The position numbers and the translations under genes are program-made. Shown one piece after another: positions 7,940 to 15,815 of a DNA stretch of 64,000 bases (positions within the stretch are counted from its first letter, which is position 1; each line of letters begins with the position of its first letter). The notes beneath the pieces are model-generated. The model did no database searches. It saw only the letters and a program-made list of their open reading frames with translations, and was not told the DNA's origin. This DNA comes from Actinomycetota bacterium (GTDB lineage Bacteria; Actinomycetota; Actinomycetes; Mycobacteriales; Mycobacteriaceae): positions 345,154-409,153 of the forward strand of contig JAFDWN010000002.1 of assembly GCA_018268465.1 (NCBI GenBank), in the 5' to 3' direction.

Positions 7940-8706
7940 GAGGCCGCCAACGAATTGCTCTCTCGCAGTGCCGATGTCGTTCCGGCCCGGATCCGGGGCC
8001 GTGGGTCGGCCGGACGGAGCGGAACGGCGACGTCGCCCGCATCGTCGCGCTCCGTTCCCAGCGTCAGCTCGACGGCCGTTTTCGCTTGGAAGAGGGCGAT
8101 CACCGCCTGCTGGTGGTGTTCGGTGCCCAACGAGGTGAGGGCCAGCGCGAGCTTCTTGTCGACGTACTGGACCGAGCGCTGCAGTTCCGAGGACTCCGGT
8201 TGCTCTGGTTGCGTATCTGTGCGCTGTACGGCCTCGCCGCTCAGTCCGCTGTACCAGCGGTAGCCGAGAACTCCCAGGGTTGCCGAGCACACCGGCACCA
8301 CGACGACGATGCAGACCAAGCCGACCGTGTTGTCGAGAGTGATCGCGCCGACGATGCCGGACAGCATGAGCAGACCAGCGCCCGTGAACAGCCGCAGGGC
8401 CGGCGGCACTGCTCCGACGGCGCGCCACGCCTTCGCGACGGCACGTGCGCCGAAGCGGGCGACGTCGGCGACGAACTTGGCGATGGCCGTGACGACCTTG
8501 AAGGCGGCGCGACTCACCCCGTCGACATGTTCACGGGTGACCGGGGATTTGGGCATCGACCACGACCGCTTCTGCGCCGGCGGGGCGTCGGCCGGCTCGG
8601 ATTCCGCCGACTGGTCGGCGGCCACGGGGTCAGCCGGCGCACCACCGTGCTCCCCCGGCACGTCAACCTTCGGCTTCGCTTCAGTCACATTCGTATCAAC
8701 AACCAC
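7936..8706 (-). CDS. Hypothetical membrane protein, upstream partner of the 7547-7939 gene
   Basis: A 256-residue protein with an acidic, Pro/Ala-rich N-terminus, an amphipathic Ala/Lys/Arg-rich helical stretch, two adjacent membrane helices ('GAGLLMLSGIVGAITL' and 'VGLVCIVVVVPVCSATLGVL'), and a C-terminal helical region ('VDKKLALALTSLGTEHHQQA') that could be coiled coil. The start is uncertain: GTG at 8706 follows a GGGGAGC site, and an ATG at 8811 would add 35 residues. I recognise no family. The gene sits just downstream of tRNA-Leu on the same strand and overlaps the next gene by four bases. Confidence 0.65.
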   Translation of the reverse strand: MVVDTNVTEAKPKVDVPGEHGGAPADPVAADQSAESEPADAPPAQKRSWSMPKSPVTREHVDGVSRAAFKVVTAIAKFVADVARFGARAVAKAWRAVGAVPPALRLFTGAGLLMLSGIVGAITLDNTVGLVCIVVVVPVCSATLGVLGYRWYSGLSGEAVQRTDTQPEQPESSELQRSVQYVDKKLALALTSLGTEHHQQAVIALFQAKTAVELTLGTERDDAGDVAVPLRPADPRPRIRAGTTSALRESNSLAAS

Positions 8707-8819
8707 ATGCGTATCATCGCTCCCCGCCGGCCGGATCGGTGGGCTGACGCGCCGAGACGTGCGCCAGCGTTGATCCCGGCGGTCCGCCGGGACACGGTCG
8801 ACGGATGGCACGTCGTCGG

Positions 8820-8893
8820 TGCCCCCAGTCGGACTCGAACCGACACTTGGCGGATTTTAAGTCCGCTGCCTCTGCCAATTGGGCTATGGGGGC
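8820..8893 (-). tRNA. tRNA-Leu (anticodon UAA), short variable arm
   Basis: Folding by eye gives a full cloverleaf. The acceptor stem is GCCCCCA/TGGGGGC with discriminator A. The D-stem is GCCC/AGGC with one mismatch. The anticodon stem is GCGGA/TCCGC with loop CTTAAAA, so U33, anticodon UAA and A37. The T-arm is GTCGG-TTCGAGT-CCGAC. The variable region is only five bases (CAAGT), although leucine tRNAs usually carry a long variable arm. CCA is not encoded. The anticodon and A73 favour leucine. Confidence 0.88.
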
Positions 8894-8925
8894 CACCGAT
8901 GATGGTAGAAGACCGCAGCCGGTCG

Positions 8926-10479
8926 TCATTCGGGCGGCGGTTCGCTCGGCTCTGCGATGCGGTTGAGGTTCTGGTTGCGTTCGGTGGCGATCCGGTGGGC
9001 GCGGTCTTGGGTGCGGGTGCGGGTGCGGCGGGGCATCATCAAGGTTTTCCCCGACCCGCCACCGGTGGTGTCGGGGGCCAGCCGCACGGGTGCGGTCGGT
9101 GTGCACAGCGCGGGAAACAGCACCCGGCTGCCCGGATAGGTCGTGTAGGTGTGCCCGCCCGGGGCGGTCCAGATCACCGTCCCATCGGGCAACTGCCGAT
9201 CCCGCCACCCACCCGGCCCATCCCAAAAGGTCTTCAGCAAGTGATGTTTCCGGCACAGACACGTCAGGTTCGACGCCTGGGTCAGACCCCTGGGATAGGC
9301 GATCGTATGGTCCACATCGCACCCGAACGCCGGCACATCACACCCGGGAAACCGACACGTGACATCCCGACAGCGCACAAAATCGGCCAACGCCCGCGAC
9401 GGCACATAGCCCGCCTCCGGCCCGGCCGCACCGGGATGAATGATCCGGCGAATCACCGCCCGCCCCGCCGCCACCGCCACCATCGCCCCCGGCAGCACCC
9501 CAGCACCGACCACCACCCCAGGACTACTGCCCGCCGGACCCGCCGGCCCTGCCCGCCGCAACGCCTGCGCTGCCGTCATCCCCGCCAACCGCGCCCCCAT
9601 CAACCGCGCTTCGTCGGGCGGACTCTGCCCCTGCAGACACCCCACCTGCGCCGATTCCAGACTGTCGGCCTGGGCGATCACATGGATCACCACCGCCGCC
9701 CCCGATGCCCCCGAGCCCGCCGCGATCGCCGCTGCCGGGCAGTCGGCGGTGCCGCAGCCACACACCAACCCCGCCGCCCCGGCCGCCAACGCCCCCAACG
9801 CATCCGCGCGCCGCTGATCACGGGTGCGCCCATCCCCCGCACACACCGCTGCGGCCATCGCCTCCAACCGCTCATCGAGCACCGCCGCGTCCACCGCCAA
9901 CAGCTCACCCCAAATCGAGCGCACCCCCGACCCGTCGGTGCCCGGCTCCACCGTCACCGCACGCCCCCGCGCCCGCAACGCACTGCGCCGCACCGCATAC
10001 GGATCAAGCCGATCCACCCAGCCGTCGATCGCCTGCTCCAACTTGGCCCTCGACAACCCGCCCCAACCGCCGATCTGGGCGGCCAGCTCGGCATCCAACC
10101 GCGCCCACACCGGCGCGTCGGTCACCAACCGGGTACGCGCCACGATCGCCGCGACCACCCGATAGGACACCAGCCCCGCCCCGAACAACTCCCGGATCTG
10201 CGGGAAATGCCGCACCAGAGCATGCGCCACCAACAACTGCCCCGAGGCCACCCCCGACGACACCCCCAACGCGGCACCGAGCTGCCCGGCCACCTCCGCC
10301 CAGTTATCCACACACCACTGCTCGCGCGCCGCGGCATCCACCTCACTCAACCGGGCCTGCAACACCGCGGCCATCGCCGCCAACCGGCGCGCACACGCCG
10401 CGTTCTCCACCCGCACCCACCCCGCCACCCCCGCAACCGCATCCGGCGCCCGCTCCGCAACATCCAGCAAATCGAACAT
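8926..10479 (-). CDS. 13E12-repeat family HNH endonuclease (DUF222)
   Basis: A 517-residue protein of the mycobacterial 13E12 repeat family. It has an N-terminal DUF222 helical domain (about residues 1-330) and a C-terminal HNH nuclease domain with Cys ligands ('CRDVTCRFPGCDVPAFGC') and the core 'DVDHTIAYPRGLTQASNLT' followed by 'CLCRKHHLLKT'. These genes are multicopy in mycobacteria and their biological role is unclear. In M. tuberculosis several are LexA-controlled, and here an SOS box overlaps the start codon (10472-10487), so DNA-damage induction is expected. The nuclease motif is intact. The 3' end lies 32 bases from the 5' end of tRNA-Leu on the same strand. Confidence 0.92.
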   Translation of the reverse strand: MFDLLDVAERAPDAVAGVAGWVRVENAACARRLAAMAAVLQARLSEVDAAAREQWCVDNWAEVAGQLGAALGVSSGVASGQLLVAHALVRHFPQIRELFGAGLVSYRVVAAIVARTRLVTDAPVWARLDAELAAQIGGWGGLSRAKLEQAIDGWVDRLDPYAVRRSALRARGRAVTVEPGTDGSGVRSIWGELLAVDAAVLDERLEAMAAAVCAGDGRTRDQRRADALGALAAGAAGLVCGCGTADCPAAAIAAGSGASGAAVVIHVIAQADSLESAQVGCLQGQSPPDEARLMGARLAGMTAAQALRRAGPAGPAGSSPGVVVGAGVLPGAMVAVAAGRAVIRRIIHPGAAGPEAGYVPSRALADFVRCRDVTCRFPGCDVPAFGCDVDHTIAYPRGLTQASNLTCLCRKHHLLKTFWDGPGGWRDRQLPDGTVIWTAPGGHTYTTYPGSRVLFPALCTPTAPVRLAPDTTGGGSGKTLMMPRRTRTRTQDRAHRIATERNQNLNRIAEPSEPPPE

Positions 10480-10487
10480 ACTTTCGA
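10472..10487 (-). promoter_or_regulatory. LexA SOS box overlapping the 13E12 start codon
   Basis: On the minus strand TCGAAA-GTAT-GTTCGA (plus strand TCGAAC-ATAC-TTTCGA) differs by one base from the mycobacterial LexA consensus TCGAAC-N4-GTTCGA. It contains the ATG of the HNH gene at 10479-10477, so LexA bound here would block transcription at or just before the start. Confidence 0.8.
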
Positions 10488-10641
10488 TAGTAGGTGTGGG
10501 TACCGACGAAAGGGGCGCCGGCGCAACACACCTGGGGATAACCGTCGCGGCTGTCCTCCAATCGGACGACACCGCGTTCATCCCGCGGATCAACCGATCG
10601 CACGCTGCCGCGCCGACGTGTACTGCCGCAACCTCATTGGC

Positions 10642-11388
10642 ATGACCAGAACACTCCCCACCCCTCGCCCCGGCACCCGTGCCATCACCTACCCCAACCA
10701 GCAGACCCCCAACGCATTCGACATCCACACGGCCCAGAAGGCCAAGATCTCCGCGGCGACTGCGAAGTACGCCGTCGAGGCCATCGGAACCTTCTTCCTC
10801 GTACTCACCATCGGCGGCGCGGTGCACAGCACCAGCCCGCTGGCACCGCTGGCCATCGGAGCCGTCCTGATGGCGATGATCTACGCCGGCGGCCACCTCT
10901 CCGGGGCCCACTACAACCCGGCCGTGACGCTGGCCGTGCTGGTCCGCGGCCGCATCGGCCTGCGGGAGGCGGTCGGCTACTGCGCCGCCCAACTCGCCGG
11001 CGCTCTGGGCGCGGCGGCGATCGTCGCCGCGAGTATGCCGCGCAACCCGGCCGGTCCCTTGCAGGTATCCGGCGTAGGTGCGCTTGCCGCCGTGATCGCC
11101 GAAACGCTGTTCACCTTCGCGCTGTGCTACGTGGTCCTCAACGTGGCGACCAGCAAGGACCACCCCGACAACAGCTTCTACGGACTGGCGATCGGCTTCA
11201 CCGTGATGGCCGGCGCCGTGGCGGTGGGCGGCATCTCCGGAGGCGCATTCAATCCGGCGGTCGTCGTCGCGGGCATCGCGACGGGACAGTTCAGCGGATC
11301 GCTGCTGTGGCTCTACGTGCCGGCGCAGATCCTCGCCGGACTCGCCGCGGGAGCCGCCTTCCGGACACTGAATCCCGCTGACAAATAA
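10642..11388 (+). CDS. MIP-family aquaporin / glycerol facilitator
   Basis: A 248-residue channel protein of the major intrinsic protein family with six membrane helices and the two pore-forming NPA boxes: 'HLSGAHYNPAVTLAVL' (about residues 91-106) and 'GISGGAFNPAVVVAG'. About 40 residues precede the first helix. Position 5' of the second box and small pore residues suggest a water or small neutral solute pore, but the selectivity filter was not analysed. The ATG at 10642 was chosen because the frame extends far upstream only as antisense of the HNH gene, and family homology starts here. Transcription ends at the hairpin 11399-11433. Confidence 0.88.
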   Translation: MTRTLPTPRPGTRAITYPNQQTPNAFDIHTAQKAKISAATAKYAVEAIGTFFLVLTIGGAVHSTSPLAPLAIGAVLMAMIYAGGHLSGAHYNPAVTLAVLVRGRIGLREAVGYCAAQLAGALGAAAIVAASMPRNPAGPLQVSGVGALAAVIAETLFTFALCYVVLNVATSKDHPDNSFYGLAIGFTVMAGAVAVGGISGGAFNPAVVVAGIATGQFSGSLLWLYVPAQILAGLAAGAAFRTLNPADK

Positions 11389-11398
11389 CCCAATAACC

Positions 11399-11433
11399 GA
11401 GCGGCTCTTCTCCCCCGCGGAGAAGAGCCGCTC
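11399..11433. terminator. Bidirectional hairpin terminator between convergent genes
   Basis: A perfect 15-bp stem, GAGCGGCTCTTCTCC / GGAGAAGAGCCGCTC, with a 5-base loop CCCGC, lies between the aquaporin (ending 11388) and the hydrolase (ending 11452 on the other strand). It can serve both. Confidence 0.9.
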
Positions 11434-11451
11434 ACGACGTACCCGAACCGG

Positions 11452-12795
11452 TCAGGCACCCAGCCCCGCGGCGCTGACCACCACCCATGCCAGATCGTCG
11501 TAGATGATGTCCGAATGCGCACCCGACGGCGGAGTCCCGTTGCGCACCACACGTTGCGCATCGATGTTGACCAATTTCTTGCCGCCGAAATCGTAACGCT
11601 GCCCCGCGGTCAGCAACGTCAGCTCCGGCACCCCCTGCTGGTGGCCGTCATGCCCGATCCCCCCGAACCGGAACATCGGGTTGACCAGCGCGGCCGCATC
11701 GTCACCCTTGGCCATCGACGCCAGCGGATACATCACCCCCACAGCGGAATCGAACTTCGAATAGCAGGCGGTGACCGGCCCGGCCACCTTGGCCTGCTGA
11801 CCGGTGAGCGCGCCGGCCCGGTTCTGATCCATGGGCAGCGTAGGGGCGAACACGAAATGCGAGAACGCCCCCTGCAGCAGCGTGACCGACTGCACCGCCG
11901 CCGGCGCCGCCATCCCCTTGAGCGCATACGACACCACCCTGGCCCCGAAACTGTGCCCGATCAGGTTGACCTTCACGCCCGGATGCTGCGCACGCAGCCT
12001 GCCGATCAACGGCCCCAGACCCTTCTCACCGACGACGCCCGCGCGATTCTTCATCTGCCAGTACGTCATTCCGCGCAGCACCTCCTGCGCGCCGTGCCAC
12101 AGCCGGCCCAGCGCGTCCCCGAATCCGGCGGCGCCGCCGCTCTCGCCGGTGTCGACGTTGAGTTCCTCCAGCGCGGCGGCGAAGTCGCCGAACAACGTGT
12201 TCCCCGGATCGGGCAGCGCCGCCAGCGGCGGCTGCGCCTCCTGCTCCCCGTCACCAGCGGGTCCCGCCGACGTGGCGATCGTCCGGACCAGATCCCGCGC
12301 GCGGCTCAAGCCGGCCGTGTCGTCGGGGCGTTTCTCGATCAGCTCCAGCAATTCGCCCACCGCATCGGCCACCTCCGCCGGAAACGCCGCCCGGATCTCG
12401 TCCCGCAGCTGGGCATCCGGCGGGGGCGGCGGGTCGAATACCTGCGGACGTCCGAATGCCGCGGCCGGTCCGGCACCGGCACCCAGATCCACCACCGCAC
12501 CCGGCGAGAAGTCCGGGATGGGTTCGTCGCTCCACCGCAGCGACGGCCAGAACACCCCCAGGTAGAGCACCTTGCGTCCGGACGCGCCATGGGCGGCCAG
12601 CACAGAGTCGACCCGGCCGAAGAACGCGTCGTACAAGCGCCGCGCCGTCGGGGGATCGTTGTTCCAGCCATGGCTGAAGATCAGCAGGTCGGTGGCCTGG
12701 CTCTGTGCCAGCTTCTCATTAAGGGCGCGTTCCCCGTCGGGATCGACGTCGCCGTTCTCGTCGATCCGGATTTCGAGGACATCGGGTGTGGCCAT
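11452..12795 (-). CDS. Alpha/beta hydrolase (lipase/esterase-like), partner of a subtilase
   Basis: A 447-residue alpha/beta hydrolase. 'LLIFSHGWNNDPPTARRLYD' near residue 40 gives the oxyanion-side HG motif, 'VKVNLIGHSFGARVVSYALK' gives the nucleophile elbow GHSFG (Ser282), and 'GAHSDIIYDDLAW' near the C-terminus offers the catalytic His. There is a long insert (about residues 90-230) rich in Pro, Ala and Asp between the first strand and the elbow. No signal peptide is seen, so it is probably cytoplasmic. The ATG follows AAGGGAA. It starts 28 bases after the subtilase stop on the same strand, so the two are very likely one operon. Substrate unknown. Confidence 0.8.
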   Translation of the reverse strand: MATPDVLEIRIDENGDVDPDGERALNEKLAQSQATDLLIFSHGWNNDPPTARRLYDAFFGRVDSVLAAHGASGRKVLYLGVFWPSLRWSDEPIPDFSPGAVVDLGAGAGPAAAFGRPQVFDPPPPPDAQLRDEIRAAFPAEVADAVGELLELIEKRPDDTAGLSRARDLVRTIATSAGPAGDGEQEAQPPLAALPDPGNTLFGDFAAALEELNVDTGESGGAAGFGDALGRLWHGAQEVLRGMTYWQMKNRAGVVGEKGLGPLIGRLRAQHPGVKVNLIGHSFGARVVSYALKGMAAPAAVQSVTLLQGAFSHFVFAPTLPMDQNRAGALTGQQAKVAGPVTACYSKFDSAVGVMYPLASMAKGDDAAALVNPMFRFGGIGHDGHQQGVPELTLLTAGQRYDFGGKKLVNIDAQRVVRNGTPPSGAHSDIIYDDLAWVVVSAAGLGA

Positions 12796-12823
12796 GGTGT
12801 TTTCCCTTCTTAGGACGCGGGCG

Positions 12824-14626
12824 TCAGACCGACTGCAACGCGCGCATGACGTCGAGCAGGCCGCCGCCCTCGAACTGCCGCTCGCGGCCCAGCGGGGTGG
12901 CCGAATCGATGAGAATCTGCTTGACCTGCTCGGGACGGCCGACGAATTCCGGCCGCACCGACAGAAACGCCGCCACCGCCCCGGACACGTGCGGTGCGGC
13001 GAAGCTGGTGCCCGACACGTCGGAATACGTTGCGCGACGCGGGGTTCCCGCGGCGTCCGGCGATGTCGACGCCACCGTGATCCGCTCACCGGGTGCCACC
13101 AGGTCGGGTTTGAGCCGCCCGTCGCCGGTGGGGCCCTTCGAGGAGAAATAGGACACCCCGTAGGTGTGCGGCGCCGAACGGTGCGTCGCGCCGACGGTGA
13201 TCGCGCGGTCGGCGTTGCCCGGGTCGTTGATACTCATCGTCAGGCCGCCGTCGCGGCGCCCCGACCACGTACCGAACGTGGCGTAACCGGTGTTGCCCGC
13301 CGCGACCACCACGACCACACCCGAACGCACCAGCCGGTCGACGGCCTGACACAGCGGGCTCTGGCCGCAGGCGAACCACGCCGGGTCGAATTCGTAGCCC
13401 AGGCTGAGGTTCACGCCGTGGATCCGCGGTGACTGCTCCTTGTCGTTGATCCGCATGACGTAGCGCAACGCGGCCATCACCGTGAGCACGTCGGACGAAT
13501 CGGCATCACCCGCCATGACCTTCAGACTGACCAGCCGGGCCTCCGGCGCCATCCCGGCAAGCTCGGCGGGCGCGACATCGCGGCCGCGCTGCACCGGATC
13601 GAGATCACCTGCGGCGGTGAGCTGTTGGGCCAGCACCTGCAGATTGTCGGTGGAATACCCGGCGGGAAGGTAGCCCGCGATGATGCTCGCCACACCCGTA
13701 CCGTGCCCGGTGGGGCCATGGTCGTCCCGCAGGGCCGATTCGGCGGTCTCCGATTGCGGGTCCAGCGAGACGGTGAAGTCGCGGTGCAGATCGGACACGG
13801 CGTCGTCGCGCAGGGTGTTTCCGGTGGCGAAATGCGGATGGCTGGCGTCGATACCGGAATCGATGACGGCCCAGGTGATCCCCTTGCCCCGCGCGTTGAA
13901 GGCACGCCCGGCGGCGTCGGCCTTGATGGTTCGTGCCGACATGTCGATCTGGGTGCGGACGCGGAAGTTCGGCCACACCCGGTAGATGACTCGGTTGGCG
14001 GGCCCCTCGCGGCGTTGGAGGTCGGCGTTCACCAGATCCTTGATCGTCGCCAGCGGCAGATCCGCGGACACGTACTCGTCGAACTGGCCGGGCATCGGGT
14101 GGTTCTCGTCGATCAGGCCGAGCTGATCGAAGAGAATCCGCAGCTGCTCGTAGGCCCAGTACGCGCCGCCCGCCAGCGCGACGTTCAGCTCGATTATGAC
14201 GGACATGGGTTCGTCGGTCTGCGGGCCGAGCGCCTGCTGCGGGCCGTCCGACGGCGGCCGGACCCGCGGGTCGGTCAGAGCCGGGCTGATCACGCTGGGC
14301 ATGAACGGCATCGGTTGCGGCGCAGGGGCAGGCGGCGGGAGAGGTGGCGGCGCCGCCTGCGGGGCGGGCGGCGCCGCGAGCACCCAGCGCCCGCGCCGGG
14401 CCAGCACCAGATCGTCGTCACCGAGGTGACGCCGCGCGACGTACACCCGCGACTGCCACACCGGCCGGTCCGCCTTCGGATCGGACGCGCGGTCGTCCTC
14501 GGTCGGGGTGAATCCGGGCATGGCCGCGATGCGGTCGATGACCTCCCCGGGCGTGGCCGACCCGCCCAGCGCGGTCAGCGCGTCGACGACGAGACCCGCG
14601 AGCACGGTCAAGGGCGTCATGGCCAT
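12824..14626 (-). CDS. S8 subtilisin-like serine protease with N-terminal winged-helix-like domain
   Basis: A 600-residue subtilase with the full triad: Asp256 ('AVIDSGIDASHPHF'), His308 ('GPTGHGTGVASII') and Ser541 ('SGTSFAAPHVSG'), plus the Asn-type oxyanion region 'VVVVAAGNTG'. It lacks a secretion signal. The first about 85 residues ('VVDALTALGGSATPGEVIDR', then 'VWQSRVYVARRHLGDDDLVL', 'RRGRWVLAA') look like the winged-helix domain found at the N-terminus of Mrr-type restriction proteins, followed by a Pro/Ala-rich linker and a helical region before the protease. This architecture suggests an intracellular, sensor-regulated protease. ATG 14626 lacks a strong ribosome site; ATG 14620 is an alternative. 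It is upstream of the hydrolase and downstream of the barrel protein. Confidence 0.85.
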   Translation of the reverse strand: MAMTPLTVLAGLVVDALTALGGSATPGEVIDRIAAMPGFTPTEDDRASDPKADRPVWQSRVYVARRHLGDDDLVLARRGRWVLAAPPAPQAAPPPLPPPAPAPQPMPFMPSVISPALTDPRVRPPSDGPQQALGPQTDEPMSVIIELNVALAGGAYWAYEQLRILFDQLGLIDENHPMPGQFDEYVSADLPLATIKDLVNADLQRREGPANRVIYRVWPNFRVRTQIDMSARTIKADAAGRAFNARGKGITWAVIDSGIDASHPHFATGNTLRDDAVSDLHRDFTVSLDPQSETAESALRDDHGPTGHGTGVASIIAGYLPAGYSTDNLQVLAQQLTAAGDLDPVQRGRDVAPAELAGMAPEARLVSLKVMAGDADSSDVLTVMAALRYVMRINDKEQSPRIHGVNLSLGYEFDPAWFACGQSPLCQAVDRLVRSGVVVVVAAGNTGYATFGTWSGRRDGGLTMSINDPGNADRAITVGATHRSAPHTYGVSYFSSKGPTGDGRLKPDLVAPGERITVASTSPDAAGTPRRATYSDVSGTSFAAPHVSGAVAAFLSVRPEFVGRPEQVKQILIDSATPLGRERQFEGGGLLDVMRALQSV

Positions 14627-14699
14627 ATCGGCGATTATCGGCGCCGACCTCGGGGGTGCACGTGAGTAGTGCGGTACCCGAATCGGGACAACCGGACCC

Positions 14700-15431
14700 T
14701 CAGCCGGCGATCGCGCTCCCCGTACCCGCCGACAGCGCCACCAGCGGGCGGGGGAACCGCAGGCTCGCGCAGGCGTCGTCGGCGGATCCGTCGACGCCGC
14801 CCACCAGCACGGCCAGATCCTCGGCCCAGTTCGCCGACGGGATACCCAGCCCGAGCCGGCCGAGCACCATGCCGTGGCGCCGCCCAATCAGCGCCATCTC
14901 GGCCACCAGATGCGCGATCGCGGCGGCACGGCTGTCCCCCGCCGGGTCGTCCGGACCGAGATCGCCATGCAGGCCGGCGAGATTCACCCGCAGCACACCC
15001 ATCAGCTCCGCCACGTCGGCGCTCGCCCACCCGGTCAGCCGCAGCAGGACGGACTGCCTGCGCCCCAGGCCGGCCGCGGCCACGAGGTCGGCCTGCCGCG
15101 CCGAGCTCAGCACCATACGCCCCACCCCGAGCTGCACCACCCGCGACAACTCCGCGTCGTCGAGCCCGTCGGCGTGCACCGTCATCCGGGACGGATGAAT
15201 CCCGGCGGCCAACGCCACCGCGACATCCGCCCCGGTGCCGACCTCGACGGCCATTCGTTGCTCGCGGACCCGTTCGGCAATCGCATGGTCCTTCAAAATC
15301 GTTGCGGGCAGATTGATTTCGACCATCGGGAAGGCGCCGCGACAGTTCCTGCAGCGCCGCAGCGCGGCGTGCACCGACGAGTCGCCGCGACGGCGACCCA
15401 ACGCAGACACCAGGACGTGGGAAACAGCCAT
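14700..15431 (-). CDS. Truncated PLP-barrel (LysA / ornithine-DAP decarboxylase fold) homologue
   Basis: A 243-residue protein resembling only the N-terminal alanine-racemase-like barrel of diaminopimelate or ornithine decarboxylases: 'EVGTGADVAVALAAGI' corresponds to the family's D-SGGE--ALAAG block, followed by 'AELSRVVQLGVGRMVLSS'. The usual K-A-N lysine motif that binds PLP is not seen where expected (the region reads 'RNCRGAFPMVEINLP'), and the C-terminal beta domain with the catalytic Cys is absent. It is therefore probably not a decarboxylase. A CxxC (RRCRNCRG) near residue 27 is an oddity. The start at 15431 is preceded by GAAGG. It lies 73 bases upstream of the subtilase on the same strand. 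Confidence 0.62.
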   Translation of the reverse strand: MAVSHVLVSALGRRRGDSSVHAALRRCRNCRGAFPMVEINLPATILKDHAIAERVREQRMAVEVGTGADVAVALAAGIHPSRMTVHADGLDDAELSRVVQLGVGRMVLSSARQADLVAAAGLGRRQSVLLRLTGWASADVAELMGVLRVNLAGLHGDLGPDDPAGDSRAAAIAHLVAEMALIGRRHGMVLGRLGLGIPSANWAEDLAVLVGGVDGSADDACASLRFPRPLVALSAGTGSAIAG

Positions 15432-15627
15432 CGCGACACCTTCTCTCCGATTGCGGCCGGCTTCGGCGATTCCTGCCGGCCACGACAAGCCGACCCCTGT
15501 CTACGCCCGCACCCTGAAGGTCCCCAGGCAAAAGCGTCCGGACCAGCATGACCGCAGGAGATTCACAGTCGGCACCGTGCTGCACACCACAGCACCGCAA
15601 GGGTTCCGTCAAGGCCCGCCGCACCGG

Positions 15628-15649
15628 CGTCAAGAAACCATCAAGACCG
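15628..15649 (+). promoter_or_regulatory. Candidate KdpE operator: 11-base direct repeats upstream of kdp
   Basis: The 300-base region 15432-15731 upstream of the potassium operon holds no gene. It contains CGTCAAGAAAC directly followed by CATCAAGACCG (two 11-base half-sites), with a further CGTCAAGG at 15607, 21 bases upstream. Tandem 11-base repeats are the usual target layout of OmpR/PhoB-type regulators, to which KdpE belongs. ACCGGCGTC is also repeated (15623 and 15646). I could not place a convincing -10. Confidence 0.4.
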
Positions 15650-15731
15650 GCGTCGACCCTCTGAGCTGGTCCGATGCTGAATCAGCGCCGGCTCGACGCC
15701 GGGGCTGTAAACGCATTGGAACGGAAGTGAC

Positions 15732-15815
15732 ATGTCGGTTGTGTGGTACCTCGTGCTCACGGTGGCGGTCTTCGCCCTGCTCGGCCTGACGCAGAAGCTG
15801 GTCGAACGCCTGTGA
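15732..15815 (+). CDS. Small single-helix membrane peptide at the head of the kdp operon
   Basis: A 27-residue reading frame (begins MSVVWYLVL, ends LVERL) with one hydrophobic helix and a basic C-terminus. Its TGA overlaps the GTG start of kdpF (GTGA), so the two are translationally coupled. It has the general look of a KdpF-like peptide but lacks the KdpF pattern ending FPERF. The ribosome site is weak (GGAACGGAAG about 9 bases upstream). It may be a second small subunit or regulator of the KdpFABC pump. I know no established function. Confidence 0.65.
   Translation: MSVVWYLVLTVAVFALLGLTQKLVERL

Noticed and set aside
7547-8428. A frameshift joining the two genes at 7547-8706 into one protein
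   Set aside because: The GTGA overlap, coherent composition on each side and a sensible start for the second gene fit two coupled genes better; the upstream part of the second frame is Arg-rich noise.
7930-10641. A very long open plus-strand frame running into the aquaporin gene
   Set aside because: It is antisense to the 13E12 gene and the 7.9-8.7 kb gene, rich in Arg/Pro/His as expected of a GC-rich shadow, and only its last 248 codons resemble a protein family.
8820-10641. tRNA-Leu plus HNH gene as an integrated mobile element
   Set aside because: No integrase, no duplicated tRNA 3' end and no flanking direct repeat were found; the 13E12 gene is a common chromosomal mycobacterial family.
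15432-15731. A c-di-AMP (ydaO-type) riboswitch before kdp
   Set aside because: I could not find the conserved paired elements of that riboswitch; only short direct repeats are visible.
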